NCBI GenBank assembly: GCA_902766985.1
Contig: CACXFP010000290.1
Coordinates: 1 to 5,580, forward strand
Origin: an uncultured Bacteroidia bacterium
GTDB taxonomy: Bacteria > Bacteroidota > Bacteroidia > Bacteroidales > UBA932
Length of the DNA: 5,580 nucleotides
Direction: 5' to 3'
The notes under the pieces were generated by a model. That model was not told the origin of the DNA. It ran no database searches and saw nothing but the letters and a program-made list of their open reading frames with translations. The position numbers and the translations under genes were made by a program. Below are positions 1-5,580 of the stretch, piece by piece. Position 1 is the stretch's first letter. Each line of letters opens with the position of its first letter.

Positions 1-722
1 CCGATTACTGTCTGGGTGCCGTAAGGGTGGTTGCGGAAAAGCATGCTGTCGAGTGCGTCGATGACCTTCTCGCCGTCGTCCGTGAGTCCCATGTTCTTCT
101 CTTCGTACACTGCTTCAAGTTCTGTGTGGAAGCCTCTGATAACCATATTCTTGAATCTGTCTGACTGGACCTTTGCCCAGTTCTCGACCTGATTTGAAGG
201 AATGTCTTCGGTGTAGCATGTTACATCGTTGGAAGTAAATGCGTTGGTTCCTTCGGCTCCGATTATGCTCATGAGCTTGTCGTACTCGTTGGGAATGGCG
301 AGTTTCGATGCCTCGTAACTTATTGAATCGATGATATGGTAGAGGTCGAGCCTTTCCTGCCGGCCGGTCTTGGTCCTGTAGACATCATAAAGGGCCTGGA
401 TCGTGTCGAGCAAGGGTTTCTCGGCTTCGTAATCGGTGGTTCCGAAACTCGGGGTGCCCTTGAACATCAGGTGCTCGAGGTAGTGGGCCAGTCCGGTATT
501 GTCGGAAGGGTCGTTCTTCCCGCCGGAACGTACTGCAATATAGGTCTGGATACGGGGTTTTTCCTTGTTGACCGACATGTACACCTTCAGTCCGTTGTCC
601 AGGGTGTAGATTTTCGCCCCGAGTGGATCGCCTTTCACAGTCTCGTATCTGGCTGAGCAGCCTGCGATCAGGACTGTGGCAACCATGACCACGGCAAAAA
701 CGATGGATTTAGTGAATTTCAT
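1..722 (-). CDS. M16 family zinc metalloprotease lipoprotein (N-terminal part, runs off the left edge)
   Basis: The visible part is 240 codons plus two bases, read leftwards from the ATG at 722-720. Residues 1-22 form a lipoprotein signal peptide: basic start MKFTK, hydrophobic core, and lipobox LIAGC with Cys22. The protein should therefore be lipid-anchored in the envelope. The inverted zinc motif HYLEH lies at residues 80-84 (His80 and His84 bind zinc, Glu83 activates water). The third ligand is probably Glu208 in the stretch ELEAVYEE, the usual M16 E-x6-E arrangement. A segment of about 50 residues beyond the usual ligand spacing lies between the two motifs and includes IPNEYDKLMS and GTNAFTSNDVT. 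I recall such segments from large Bacteroidota M16 peptidases. Family members degrade peptides or process proteins; the substrate here is unknown. Only the first catalytic M16 domain is visible, so total length cannot be judged. The start fits both the signal peptide and the A-rich leader without a Shine-Dalgarno site. Confidence 0.93.
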   Translation of the reverse strand, partial: MKFTKSIVFAVVMVATVLIAGCSARYETVKGDPLGAKIYTLDNGLKVYMSVNKEKPRIQTYIAVRSGGKNDPSDNTGLAHYLEHLMFKGTPSFGTTDYEAEKPLLDTIQALYDVYRTKTGRQERLDLYHIIDSISYEASKLAIPNEYDKLMSIIGAEGTNAFTSNDVTCYTEDIPSNQVENWAKVQSDRFKNMVIRGFHTELEAVYEEKNMGLTDDGEKVIDALDSMLFRNHPYGTQTVI

Positions 723-765
723 AATTATTTTGTTGTTATTTGATAATTGTCGGATGATTCCAAAA

Positions 766-773
766 CAAAAGTA
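766..773 (-). promoter_or_regulatory. Candidate Bacteroidota -7 promoter element for the M16 protease gene
   Basis: Read on the minus strand this is TACTTTTG, an exact match to the Bacteroidota -7 consensus TAnnTTTG. It lies 43 bp upstream of the M16 start codon, giving an expected leader of about 38 nt. No TTTG is found at the usual 19-21 bp spacing; the nearest (minus strand of 804-807) is 30 bp away. The upstream half is therefore weak or missing, and expression may depend on an activator or be low. Confidence 0.5.
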
Positions 774-775
774 GA

Positions 776-797
776 ACTATTTTCAGAAAAAAATAGT
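776..797. repeat. 8-bp inverted repeat inside the divergent intergenic region
   Basis: ACTATTTT (776-783) and AAAATAGT (790-797) are perfect inverted arms separated by 6 bp. The repeat sits immediately upstream of the minus-strand -7 element, where the -33 region of that promoter would be, so it could be a regulator binding site. The sequence is very AT-rich and a shorter alternative pairing exists (TTTTC-A-GAAAA, 780-790), so chance is a real possibility. Neither arm is followed by a T-run suggesting a terminator, and no transcript is expected to end here. Confidence 0.4.
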
Positions 798-801
798 AAC
801 T

Positions 802-816
802 TGCAAATTAATTGCA
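802..816. repeat. Short inverted repeat TGCAA-N5-TTGCA
   Basis: Perfect 5-bp arms TGCAA (802-806) and TTGCA (812-816) flank ATTAA. It lies about 40 bp upstream of the spt start codon, between the two divergent genes. It has the size of a small operator but is short enough to occur by chance in AT-rich DNA. Confidence 0.2.
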
Positions 817-845
817 CAATGACGGTGTAATACAATGCTAAACCT

Positions 846-849
846 AGGA
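846..849 (+). promoter_or_regulatory. Ribosome binding site of spt
   Basis: AGGA lies 6 nt before the ATG at 856, a good Shine-Dalgarno position. It supports that start. The other genes here have A/T-rich leaders with no such motif, which is common in Bacteroidota. No convincing TAnnTTTG promoter was found on the plus strand between 723 and 845. Confidence 0.55.
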
Positions 850-855
850 TAAAAG

Positions 856-2043
856 ATGGGACTGTTACAGGATAAACTGTCAAGATATACAGAGCCGCAG
901 AGACTTCAGGGCCTGCATTTGTATCCTTATTTCAAGGAGATAGAAAGCGCGCAGGATACCGAAGTCATCCTTGACGGAAAGAGAGTCCTCATGTTCGGCT
1001 CCAACAGCTACATGGGACTTACAAACCACCCCAAGATAAAGAAAGCGGCCATAGAGGCCACGAAGAAATACGGTACGGGCTGTGCAGGTTCGCGTTTCCT
1101 CAACGGAACGCTCGACCTTCATGTCAAACTTGAGAAGAAACTTGCCGAATATGTCGGAAAGGAAGAGGCCATGTGCTTCTCTGCCGGCTTCAACGTCAAC
1201 ATGGGAGTCATATCGAAGCTTACCGGCCCCCATGATTACATAATCTATGACGAATTGGACCACGCCTCCATCATTACCGGAATCCAGCTCTCTTTCGCTA
1301 AGAAACTGAAATTCAGGCATAACGATATGGCTTCCCTGGAGCGCAGGCTCAAGCAGTGCGATTCCAAGTCCATAAAACTGGTCGTCGTGGACGCCGTGTA
1401 CAGCATGGAGGGAGATGTGGCGAAACTTCCCGAGATCGTTCTCCTCGCCAAGAAATATGGGGCTTCAGTCTATGTTGACGAGGCTCATGGAATCGGGGTG
1501 TTCGGAAGACAGGGAAGGGGAGTGTGCGATGCCCTGGGTGTGACCAAGGATGTTGATGTAATCATGGGAACATTCTCCAAATCAATGGCTTCCATCGGAG
1601 GATTCTGTGCCGCGGACAGCAGCGTCATCAATTGGCTCAGGCATACGGCCTACCCGTATATATTCAGTGCCAGCATGACCCCGGCCGCAGCCGCAGCCGC
1701 CATGACCGCCCTCGATATCATCAAGGCCGAGCCCTGGAGACAGGAGAAGCTCTGGGAACTGACCCACCAGGCAATAGAGGGGTTCCGCCAGCTCGGTTTT
1801 GAAATCGGCAGGACCGAAACTCCTATCATTCCCCTGTTCATTCGCGACAATGACAAGACATTCCTTTTCACCAGGATGGCTTTTGACGAAGGGGTGTTCA
1901 TCAATCCTGTCGTGAGCCCCGCCGTCCCACCTGAGGATACGCTCGTGCGTTTCTCCCTCATGGCCAGCCACACCAGGGAACAAGTTGATACAGCCCTCGA
2001 CAAACTTGGCAAGTGTGCCAGAAGGCTGGGAATAATCAAGTAA
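856..2043 (+). CDS. spt: Serine palmitoyltransferase (sphingolipid synthesis)
   Basis: This is a complete 395-residue enzyme. It condenses L-serine with a long-chain acyl-CoA to give 3-ketosphinganine, the committed first step of sphingolipid synthesis, in the cytosol or at the inner membrane face. It is a PLP-dependent alpha-oxoamine synthase (fold type I). Visible marks are GSNSYMGL (48-55), GTGCAGSRFLNGT (73-85), DHAS with the PLP-stacking His136, VDEAHGIGVFG (207-217) with Asp208 and His211, and GTFSKSMASIGGF (238-250) with the probable Schiff-base Lys242. Arg365 in DTLVRFSLMASHT probably holds the substrate carboxylate. The relatives glycine C-acetyltransferase (kbl) and BioF share this fold. 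However, the start MGLLQDKL, FGSNSYMGL, LDLHVKLEK, INWLRH and FDEGVFINPV agree with the Bacteroides sphingolipid enzyme as I recall it. No transmembrane segment is seen, as in other soluble bacterial homodimeric SPTs. The start is supported by AGGA at 846-849. No other sphingolipid gene is in the window, and the gene appears to stand alone. Confidence 0.93.
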   Translation: MGLLQDKLSRYTEPQRLQGLHLYPYFKEIESAQDTEVILDGKRVLMFGSNSYMGLTNHPKIKKAAIEATKKYGTGCAGSRFLNGTLDLHVKLEKKLAEYVGKEEAMCFSAGFNVNMGVISKLTGPHDYIIYDELDHASIITGIQLSFAKKLKFRHNDMASLERRLKQCDSKSIKLVVVDAVYSMEGDVAKLPEIVLLAKKYGASVYVDEAHGIGVFGRQGRGVCDALGVTKDVDVIMGTFSKSMASIGGFCAADSSVINWLRHTAYPYIFSASMTPAAAAAAMTALDIIKAEPWRQEKLWELTHQAIEGFRQLGFEIGRTETPIIPLFIRDNDKTFLFTRMAFDEGVFINPVVSPAVPPEDTLVRFSLMASHTREQVDTALDKLGKCARRLGIIK

Positions 2044-2051
2044 TTGATCCT

Positions 2052-4577
2052 TTACAGTTTTTCTACGATGCCGGAGAGTCTCTCTCCGATTCCGATCGTG
2101 TACCCCTGTGACAGATAATAGACCTTTCCGAATGAATCGGCAACGATGAATACGGGAAGGCTCCTGGAAGAGATTTTTTTATCCGTGTCTATCGACTTGA
2201 GGACCTTGTAGGCCGGGTCTGTGGAGAAAATGGCGGTGGAAGGAAGGGTGCCGAAATTGCCTTTGGCAATCTCATCCTGCAGTTTCTTTGCTTCTGTGTC
2301 GTTTTCCGTAAGGAGCAGGACGGGTCTGCCCCAGGCCTCCAGTCTTTCACGGACCGCTGCGATGTCCCTGAGCGTGTGGTTCGTGGGTTCCTGGCCCACT
2401 CCGAGGACACCCATGATGTAGAACCCCCTGCCGGTAAGAGGCATCACCGCGCCTCCGTCGAAGGTCCCTATGACAGAGATGGCGTCTTCCGGTGTGCTCA
2501 GATTGAGGTCAAGCGTTGTCGTTTCGTTTTCCTTGATCTCAAAGAACTGGAGGAAAGCAGGGGTGGAACCGTCGGCAAGCCTTGTTCCTGAAGTGATTAT
2601 GTAAGTACCGCTCCCGAGCTTGACTCCGTTCTTGAAAGAATTCTGCCAGCTGACTCCGCCGCCCATGTCGACCTGACCTTCATCGAATGTCATCAGGTGT
2701 GGGCGTCCTCCTGAGATCTTGCTGATGGTGAAATGGTTGTAGTATTTTGGATTGGCGGTTCCCCCCTTGCCGGAATAATTCAGCACCAGGATGCCCGTGG
2801 GTTCGGTAGAACTCTCTCCGGAAGAGAAATCCACTCCGACCCATTCATCTCCATCTTTGTATTGGACTTTTCCTGTAACGGGATCCTCCCTGGCATCCAT
2901 TCCGAGGGTCCTGCAGAGGGATACGAAGAAGATGTCGCGGCTGCGGGGAGTTGCAAGACCGGATCTCCAGACTCCTTCAGGCGACATCGGAATGTTCCAT
3001 GCCTTCGGATCCGAGATGACCGTAAGGCTGTCCCTGATCCATCCGAGAACGTCCGCAGGTGAGCTGAGACGTCCGGCGAAACGCTTACCAAGGAAAGACT
3101 TGTAGGTGGTAAGGAATTCATTCTCAACCCTTGGGCAGAGAATTGAGGCGGGGGAGTCGTAGCTGTCCATAAGGTTTTCCATGGTGATGTCCCTCAAATC
3201 CTTGTCGCTCAGGCTCCCGAGCAGTTCCCTCGCCCTGGCGTCCGGGTGGGCGGCCAGGAAGGCGGAGATAGTGGCATGGTTGCCCATTGACTTGACCAGC
3301 AGCGGATCGGCGGGAGCGGACGGGAAAGTGGAGGTGTAGGCTGTCCTTACGGAATCTTCATACTCCAACCTCCTGTCATTAAGATCCCTTTGTTCTGCAG
3401 TTACTTCCGGGAGGGTGAAGTTCTCGGCGGGCGGGGTGACGCTCAGGTTAAGCGGATCGGAAGGGTGAGAGTCGGAAAGGGTTATTTCGACGAGGGAATC
3501 CTTTCCGAAACTTATCTTTGAGAAACCGAATCTGCCGTCTTTGGATGCCCATGCGAGCATGTCTCCGAGGCCGGCGGAGAGGAAGGTCTTCCCTTCAGGA
3601 TCGGCATACTTTGATATTGCAGGATAGAATTCCGAATAATTGTAGATCATGAAATCCACCCTTGCGCTATCAGCGGGAGAACCGTCTTCATTTTTTACCA
3701 GCACATCGACCTTTCCGGTTTTGGCGTAATTTGCCGTGAGGTTGATTTCCGTGAAATTAGGGCTCTGCATCACTACTTCCTCCGGACCGCGGTATTTCCC
3801 GAACGCCTTGGTGTGGGTGAGCATTACGCGGCTTGCGGCGGAATTGAACCAGGCAAGGTCCAAAACAGGTTCAGGCTCGCAGGCGCCCAGGAAATGCCAT
3901 TTTCCTCCGGCCCAGGCCTCCACCCAGGCATGGTTGTCGTCCGTATGGGCCCAGCGGGGCGTATAAACCTGCCTGGCGGGGATTCCGACTGTCCTCAGCG
4001 CCGCGACGGTAAGAGTGGATTCTTCACCGCAGCGGCCTCTGGAACTCTTGATGGTATTGAGAGGGGAACTGGTCCTTCCGTCAGAAGGCTGGTAGGTCAC
4101 CCTTTCATGGCACCAGTGGTTCACCTCGAGGATGGCATCCTCCATTGAAAGGCCTTTGACCCTCTCCTTAAGCTCTTCATAGTAAACCACACGGAACGAA
4201 TCCAGGTTTTCGTTGTTCGTCCTGAGCGGAAGCACGAAATGACGGACGAGAAGTTCGGGAATCCCGGACCCCCAGGGCATCTCGTCGAGGGCCTTGAAAG
4301 TGGCCCTTACATTGGCCAGATGGAAATCCACAGGGTAGTCCGTAACATCGGCCAGAGGCATGTAGGCATAAAGGAATTCGAGTGCCTCTTTTTCCCTGGC
4401 ATTCTCTGCCTTTGAAAGGTCGCAGAAAGAGGCCAGCCGTCCGGGGCCGTCCATCCTGCAGCGGAAATCTTTCTCTATTTCGCTGCGTATTGAATTGTCT
4501 GATACAAAGTGATTTCCGCAAGCGGAAACCATGATTGCCGCAGTAAGGACGGCGGAGATCTTGACTAAGGTTTTCAT
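2052..4577 (-). CDS. Large lipoprotein: transglutaminase-like domain, degenerate second core, thioredoxin-like C-terminus
   Basis: This is a complete 841-residue protein. Its signal peptide ends in lipobox VSAC (Cys20). After a helical region comes a transglutaminase-like core at about 150-250: Cys183 in GRCGEES, His216 in DNHAWVEAW, and an acidic third residue, probably Glu234 in ACEPEP. The catalytic residues look intact, so it could be a cysteine peptidase, amidase or transglutaminase acting in the periplasm or at the surface; the substrate is unknown. Residues 280-370 look like a beta-sandwich (KVDVLVKNEDGSPADSARVDF). Residues 539-584 resemble the first core (VSLCRTLGMDAR against VAALRTVGIPAR), but the Cys position is Pro544 and no HAW motif follows. 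Residues 600-700 are probably beta-rich. Residues 710-841 look thioredoxin-like (LPVFIVADSFGKVYYL with a likely cis-Pro808) but have no CxxC. Similar multidomain lipoproteins are, to my knowledge, common in Bacteroidota and uncharacterised. The start is set by the signal peptide. Its stop is 8 bp from the stop of the convergent spt gene. Confidence 0.88.
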   Translation of the reverse strand: MKTLVKISAVLTAAIMVSACGNHFVSDNSIRSEIEKDFRCRMDGPGRLASFCDLSKAENAREKEALEFLYAYMPLADVTDYPVDFHLANVRATFKALDEMPWGSGIPELLVRHFVLPLRTNNENLDSFRVVYYEELKERVKGLSMEDAILEVNHWCHERVTYQPSDGRTSSPLNTIKSSRGRCGEESTLTVAALRTVGIPARQVYTPRWAHTDDNHAWVEAWAGGKWHFLGACEPEPVLDLAWFNSAASRVMLTHTKAFGKYRGPEEVVMQSPNFTEINLTANYAKTGKVDVLVKNEDGSPADSARVDFMIYNYSEFYPAISKYADPEGKTFLSAGLGDMLAWASKDGRFGFSKISFGKDSLVEITLSDSHPSDPLNLSVTPPAENFTLPEVTAEQRDLNDRRLEYEDSVRTAYTSTFPSAPADPLLVKSMGNHATISAFLAAHPDARARELLGSLSDKDLRDITMENLMDSYDSPASILCPRVENEFLTTYKSFLGKRFAGRLSSPADVLGWIRDSLTVISDPKAWNIPMSPEGVWRSGLATPRSRDIFFVSLCRTLGMDAREDPVTGKVQYKDGDEWVGVDFSSGESSTEPTGILVLNYSGKGGTANPKYYNHFTISKISGGRPHLMTFDEGQVDMGGGVSWQNSFKNGVKLGSGTYIITSGTRLADGSTPAFLQFFEIKENETTTLDLNLSTPEDAISVIGTFDGGAVMPLTGRGFYIMGVLGVGQEPTNHTLRDIAAVRERLEAWGRPVLLLTENDTEAKKLQDEIAKGNFGTLPSTAIFSTDPAYKVLKSIDTDKKISSRSLPVFIVADSFGKVYYLSQGYTIGIGERLSGIVEKL
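2072..2088. repeat. GC-rich hairpin at the convergent 3' ends
   Basis: CGGAGAG (2072-2078) and CTCTCCG (2082-2088) are perfect 7-bp arms around a TCT loop. The hairpin begins 29 nt past the spt stop and lies inside the last codons of the convergent lipoprotein gene. Neither strand has a T-run directly after it, so it is not a standard intrinsic terminator. It could protect the spt transcript 3' end, since the 8-bp gap between the genes leaves no room for a separate terminator. Confidence 0.4.
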
Positions 4578-4594
4578 CCGTTTAATTATGTGTT

Positions 4595-4611
4595 CTATCT
4601 TTCAAAGATAG
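4595..4611. promoter_or_regulatory. 17-bp palindrome between divergent lipoprotein genes, candidate operator
   Basis: CTATCTTT-C-AAAGATAG is a perfect inverted repeat with 8-bp arms and a single central base. It covers the minus-strand -7 element of the transglutaminase-like gene and lies just upstream of the -33 element of the plus-strand promoter. A bound dimeric regulator could affect both genes. The tight one-base centre rules out an RNA hairpin with a normal loop, which favours a DNA-binding site over a terminator. No regulator gene is visible in the window. Confidence 0.5.
4603..4610 (-). promoter_or_regulatory. Candidate -7 promoter element for the transglutaminase-like lipoprotein gene
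   Basis: Read on the minus strand this is TATCTTTG, an exact match to TAnnTTTG. It lies 25 bp upstream of the start codon at 4577, predicting a leader of about 20 nt. No TTTG lies 19-21 bp further upstream on that strand. The element is embedded in the 17-bp palindrome, so occupancy of the palindrome should affect initiation. Confidence 0.5.
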
Positions 4612-4618
4612 CCATATT

Positions 4619-4650
4619 TTTGTGATATTCCTTTTAATAACGTAGATTTG
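4619..4650 (+). promoter_or_regulatory. Bacteroidota-type promoter for the plus-strand lipoprotein gene
   Basis: TTTG (4619-4622), a 20-bp spacer and TAGATTTG (4643-4650) match both halves of the Bacteroidota consensus at the expected distance. This is the best promoter in the window. Transcription should begin near 4656, about 20 nt before the ATG at 4677. No Shine-Dalgarno motif precedes that ATG. Confidence 0.65.
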
Positions 4651-4676
4651 TAAAGAATGTCAATCTATTTCCTATC

Positions 4677-5580
4677 ATGAAAACCATTTCGAAACTGGCA
4701 GCCATTCTTGCGGCTACCGCTTTGGCAGTGTCCTCTTTGCTTATTCCCGGTTGCGGCCCCCGGCCTGACGTCAGGGACAGGTGGCCGGTCACCATAGACG
4801 GCGGTGCCTGGCCTTCTTCCAGCCATGTGCAGGGGATTGCCGTGGATAAAAAGAACGGCTTTATCTACTGGTCCTACGCCACCAGAATCGTAAAGACAGA
4901 CCTTCACGGAGAGGTACTTGGGACGGTTGACGGCATCCTCGGCCATCTCGGCTGCATGGCTTTCAACGAGGAGGACGGCAAGGTGTACGCCTCCCTGGAG
5001 TATTCCGACGATGATATCCAGAAGGGAATCATGAAGATCATGAAATCCGACCGGAAGTTCGACGTCGCCTTTTTCGTCGCGATTATCGACGGAAACAAAA
5101 TCGACAGTGTCGGAATGGATGCGTCGGAGTCAGGTATCATAGAGGCCGTGCTCTTGCCGAAGGTCGTTGAAGACTACAAGGCTGTCGTGGACGGAAAAAG
5201 CCACAGGTATGGTTGCAGCGGCATAGACGGGGTCAGCTTCGGTCCTGCATTTGGAAAGACCGGTGGGGAGAAATTCCTCACCGTAGCCTATGGCATTTAC
5301 GGGGACACGACCCGCACCGACAATGACAGCCAGATACTGCATCAGTACTCGATGGACAGCATCCGGACTTACAAGGAAGTCTTTTCGCAGGACAACATGC
5401 CCAAGGATGGTCCTGTCCCCACCGGAGAGTATTTCGTCCGCACCGGCAATACGACGTACGGAGTGCAGAACCTTTGCTGGGATCCGGACTCGAAGAACTG
5501 GTTGATGTTCGTTTACCGCGGTAAGAAGTCCGCCTTCCCCAACGGCACCCTCTACATAGCCGACGGCCGGAAGGCTCCGG
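4677..5580 (+). CDS. Lipoprotein of unknown function, possibly beta-propeller (N-terminal part, runs off the right edge)
   Basis: The reading frame stays open from the ATG at 4677 to the window edge: 301 codons plus one base. Residues 1-26 look like a lipoprotein signal peptide (MKTISK, hydrophobic core, LLIPGC with Cys26). The lipobox is imperfect because Pro is at -2, so cleavage by signal peptidase I is possible. The mature part has stretches typical of beta-propeller blades: HVQGIAVDKKNGFIYWSY (50-67), RIVKTDLHGEVLGTV (70-84), LGCMAFNEEDGKVYASL (91-107), and later GVQNLCWDPDSKNWLMFVY (262-280). These look like NHL or SMP-30-like repeats, but I do not recognise the family and see no catalytic motif. 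Between them, about 110-260 is more divergent and rich in Asp and Gly. It is transcribed away from the transglutaminase-like gene and shares its 99-bp intergenic region, so the two may be co-regulated. Frame choice is supported by the signal peptide, the upstream promoter and the absence of stops over 900 bases. Confidence 0.82.
   Translation, partial: MKTISKLAAILAATALAVSSLLIPGCGPRPDVRDRWPVTIDGGAWPSSSHVQGIAVDKKNGFIYWSYATRIVKTDLHGEVLGTVDGILGHLGCMAFNEEDGKVYASLEYSDDDIQKGIMKIMKSDRKFDVAFFVAIIDGNKIDSVGMDASESGIIEAVLLPKVVEDYKAVVDGKSHRYGCSGIDGVSFGPAFGKTGGEKFLTVAYGIYGDTTRTDNDSQILHQYSMDSIRTYKEVFSQDNMPKDGPVPTGEYFVRTGNTTYGVQNLCWDPDSKNWLMFVYRGKKSAFPNGTLYIADGRKAP

Noticed and set aside
336..656. Plus-strand open frame of 106 codons opposite the M16 gene
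   Set aside because: It is antisense to a clear M16 zinc-protease coding sequence with signal peptide and HYLEH motif, and its own translation shows no recognisable domain.
797..804. TAACTTGC as a plus-strand -7 promoter element for spt
   Set aside because: It departs from TAnnTTTG by lacking one T, and no TTTG lies at the proper distance upstream, so the spt promoter remains unassigned.
1681..1701. GCC/GCA repeat encoding six alanines in spt as a possible slippage tract
   Set aside because: The codons are mixed and not a pure repeat, and related enzymes have an Ala-rich stretch at the same site, so this looks like ordinary helix sequence.
1582..2039. Overlapping minus-strand frames of about 130 codons inside spt
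   Set aside because: They are antisense to a well-conserved enzyme. Their translations are low-complexity in places and show no family features.
2072..2088. Hairpin as a Rho-independent terminator for spt or the convergent gene
   Set aside because: The stem is good, but no T-run follows on either strand; it is listed only as an inverted repeat.
2733..3127. Several frames of about 105-115 codons on both strands inside the 841-residue lipoprotein gene
   Set aside because: They are shadows of a continuous coding frame with a signal peptide and recognisable domains, and have no independent start signals.
4665..5342. Minus-strand frames over the right-hand lipoprotein gene
   Set aside because: The plus frame from 4677 has a signal peptide, a matching promoter and stays open to the window edge. 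The minus frames are short, overlap one another and resemble nothing.

Overview
The window looks like a chromosomal segment of a Bacteroidota (Bacteroidales-type) bacterium. Three things point there. The serine palmitoyltransferase closely resembles those of Bacteroides. Two intergenic regions carry matches to the Bacteroidota sigma-factor promoter pattern (TTTG, about 20 bp, TAnnTTTG). Three of the four genes encode envelope lipoproteins of kinds common in this phylum, mostly behind AT-rich leaders without a Shine-Dalgarno site. The genes are moderately GC-rich and the intergenic regions strongly AT-rich. I see no tRNA, rRNA, CRISPR array, insertion sequence or phage gene.

Layout: (1) 1-722, minus strand, is the N-terminal part of an M16 zinc metalloprotease lipoprotein that leaves the window on the left. 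(2) 723-855 is a divergent AT-rich intergenic region with a minus-strand promoter element and inverted repeats. (3) 856-2043, plus strand, is a complete serine palmitoyltransferase (spt), the first enzyme of sphingolipid synthesis. (4) 2052-4577, minus strand, is a complete 841-residue lipoprotein with a transglutaminase-like domain, a second copy of that core lacking the catalytic Cys, and a thioredoxin-like C-terminus without CxxC. It converges on spt with only 8 bp between the stop codons. (5) 4578-4676 is a second divergent intergenic region with a 17-bp palindrome and promoter elements facing both ways. (6) 4677 to the right edge, plus strand, is the start of an unrecognised lipoprotein with beta-propeller-like sequence.

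How the genes relate: all four are transcribed as alternating single units, so no operon is visible. The common theme is the cell envelope: a membrane-lipid enzyme plus three exported lipoproteins, one a protease and one a cysteine-protease/transglutaminase-fold protein. A functional link between them is not demonstrated by the sequence. No clearly new multi-gene system is visible. The most unusual items are the architecture of the 841-residue protein and the palindrome between it and the unknown lipoprotein.
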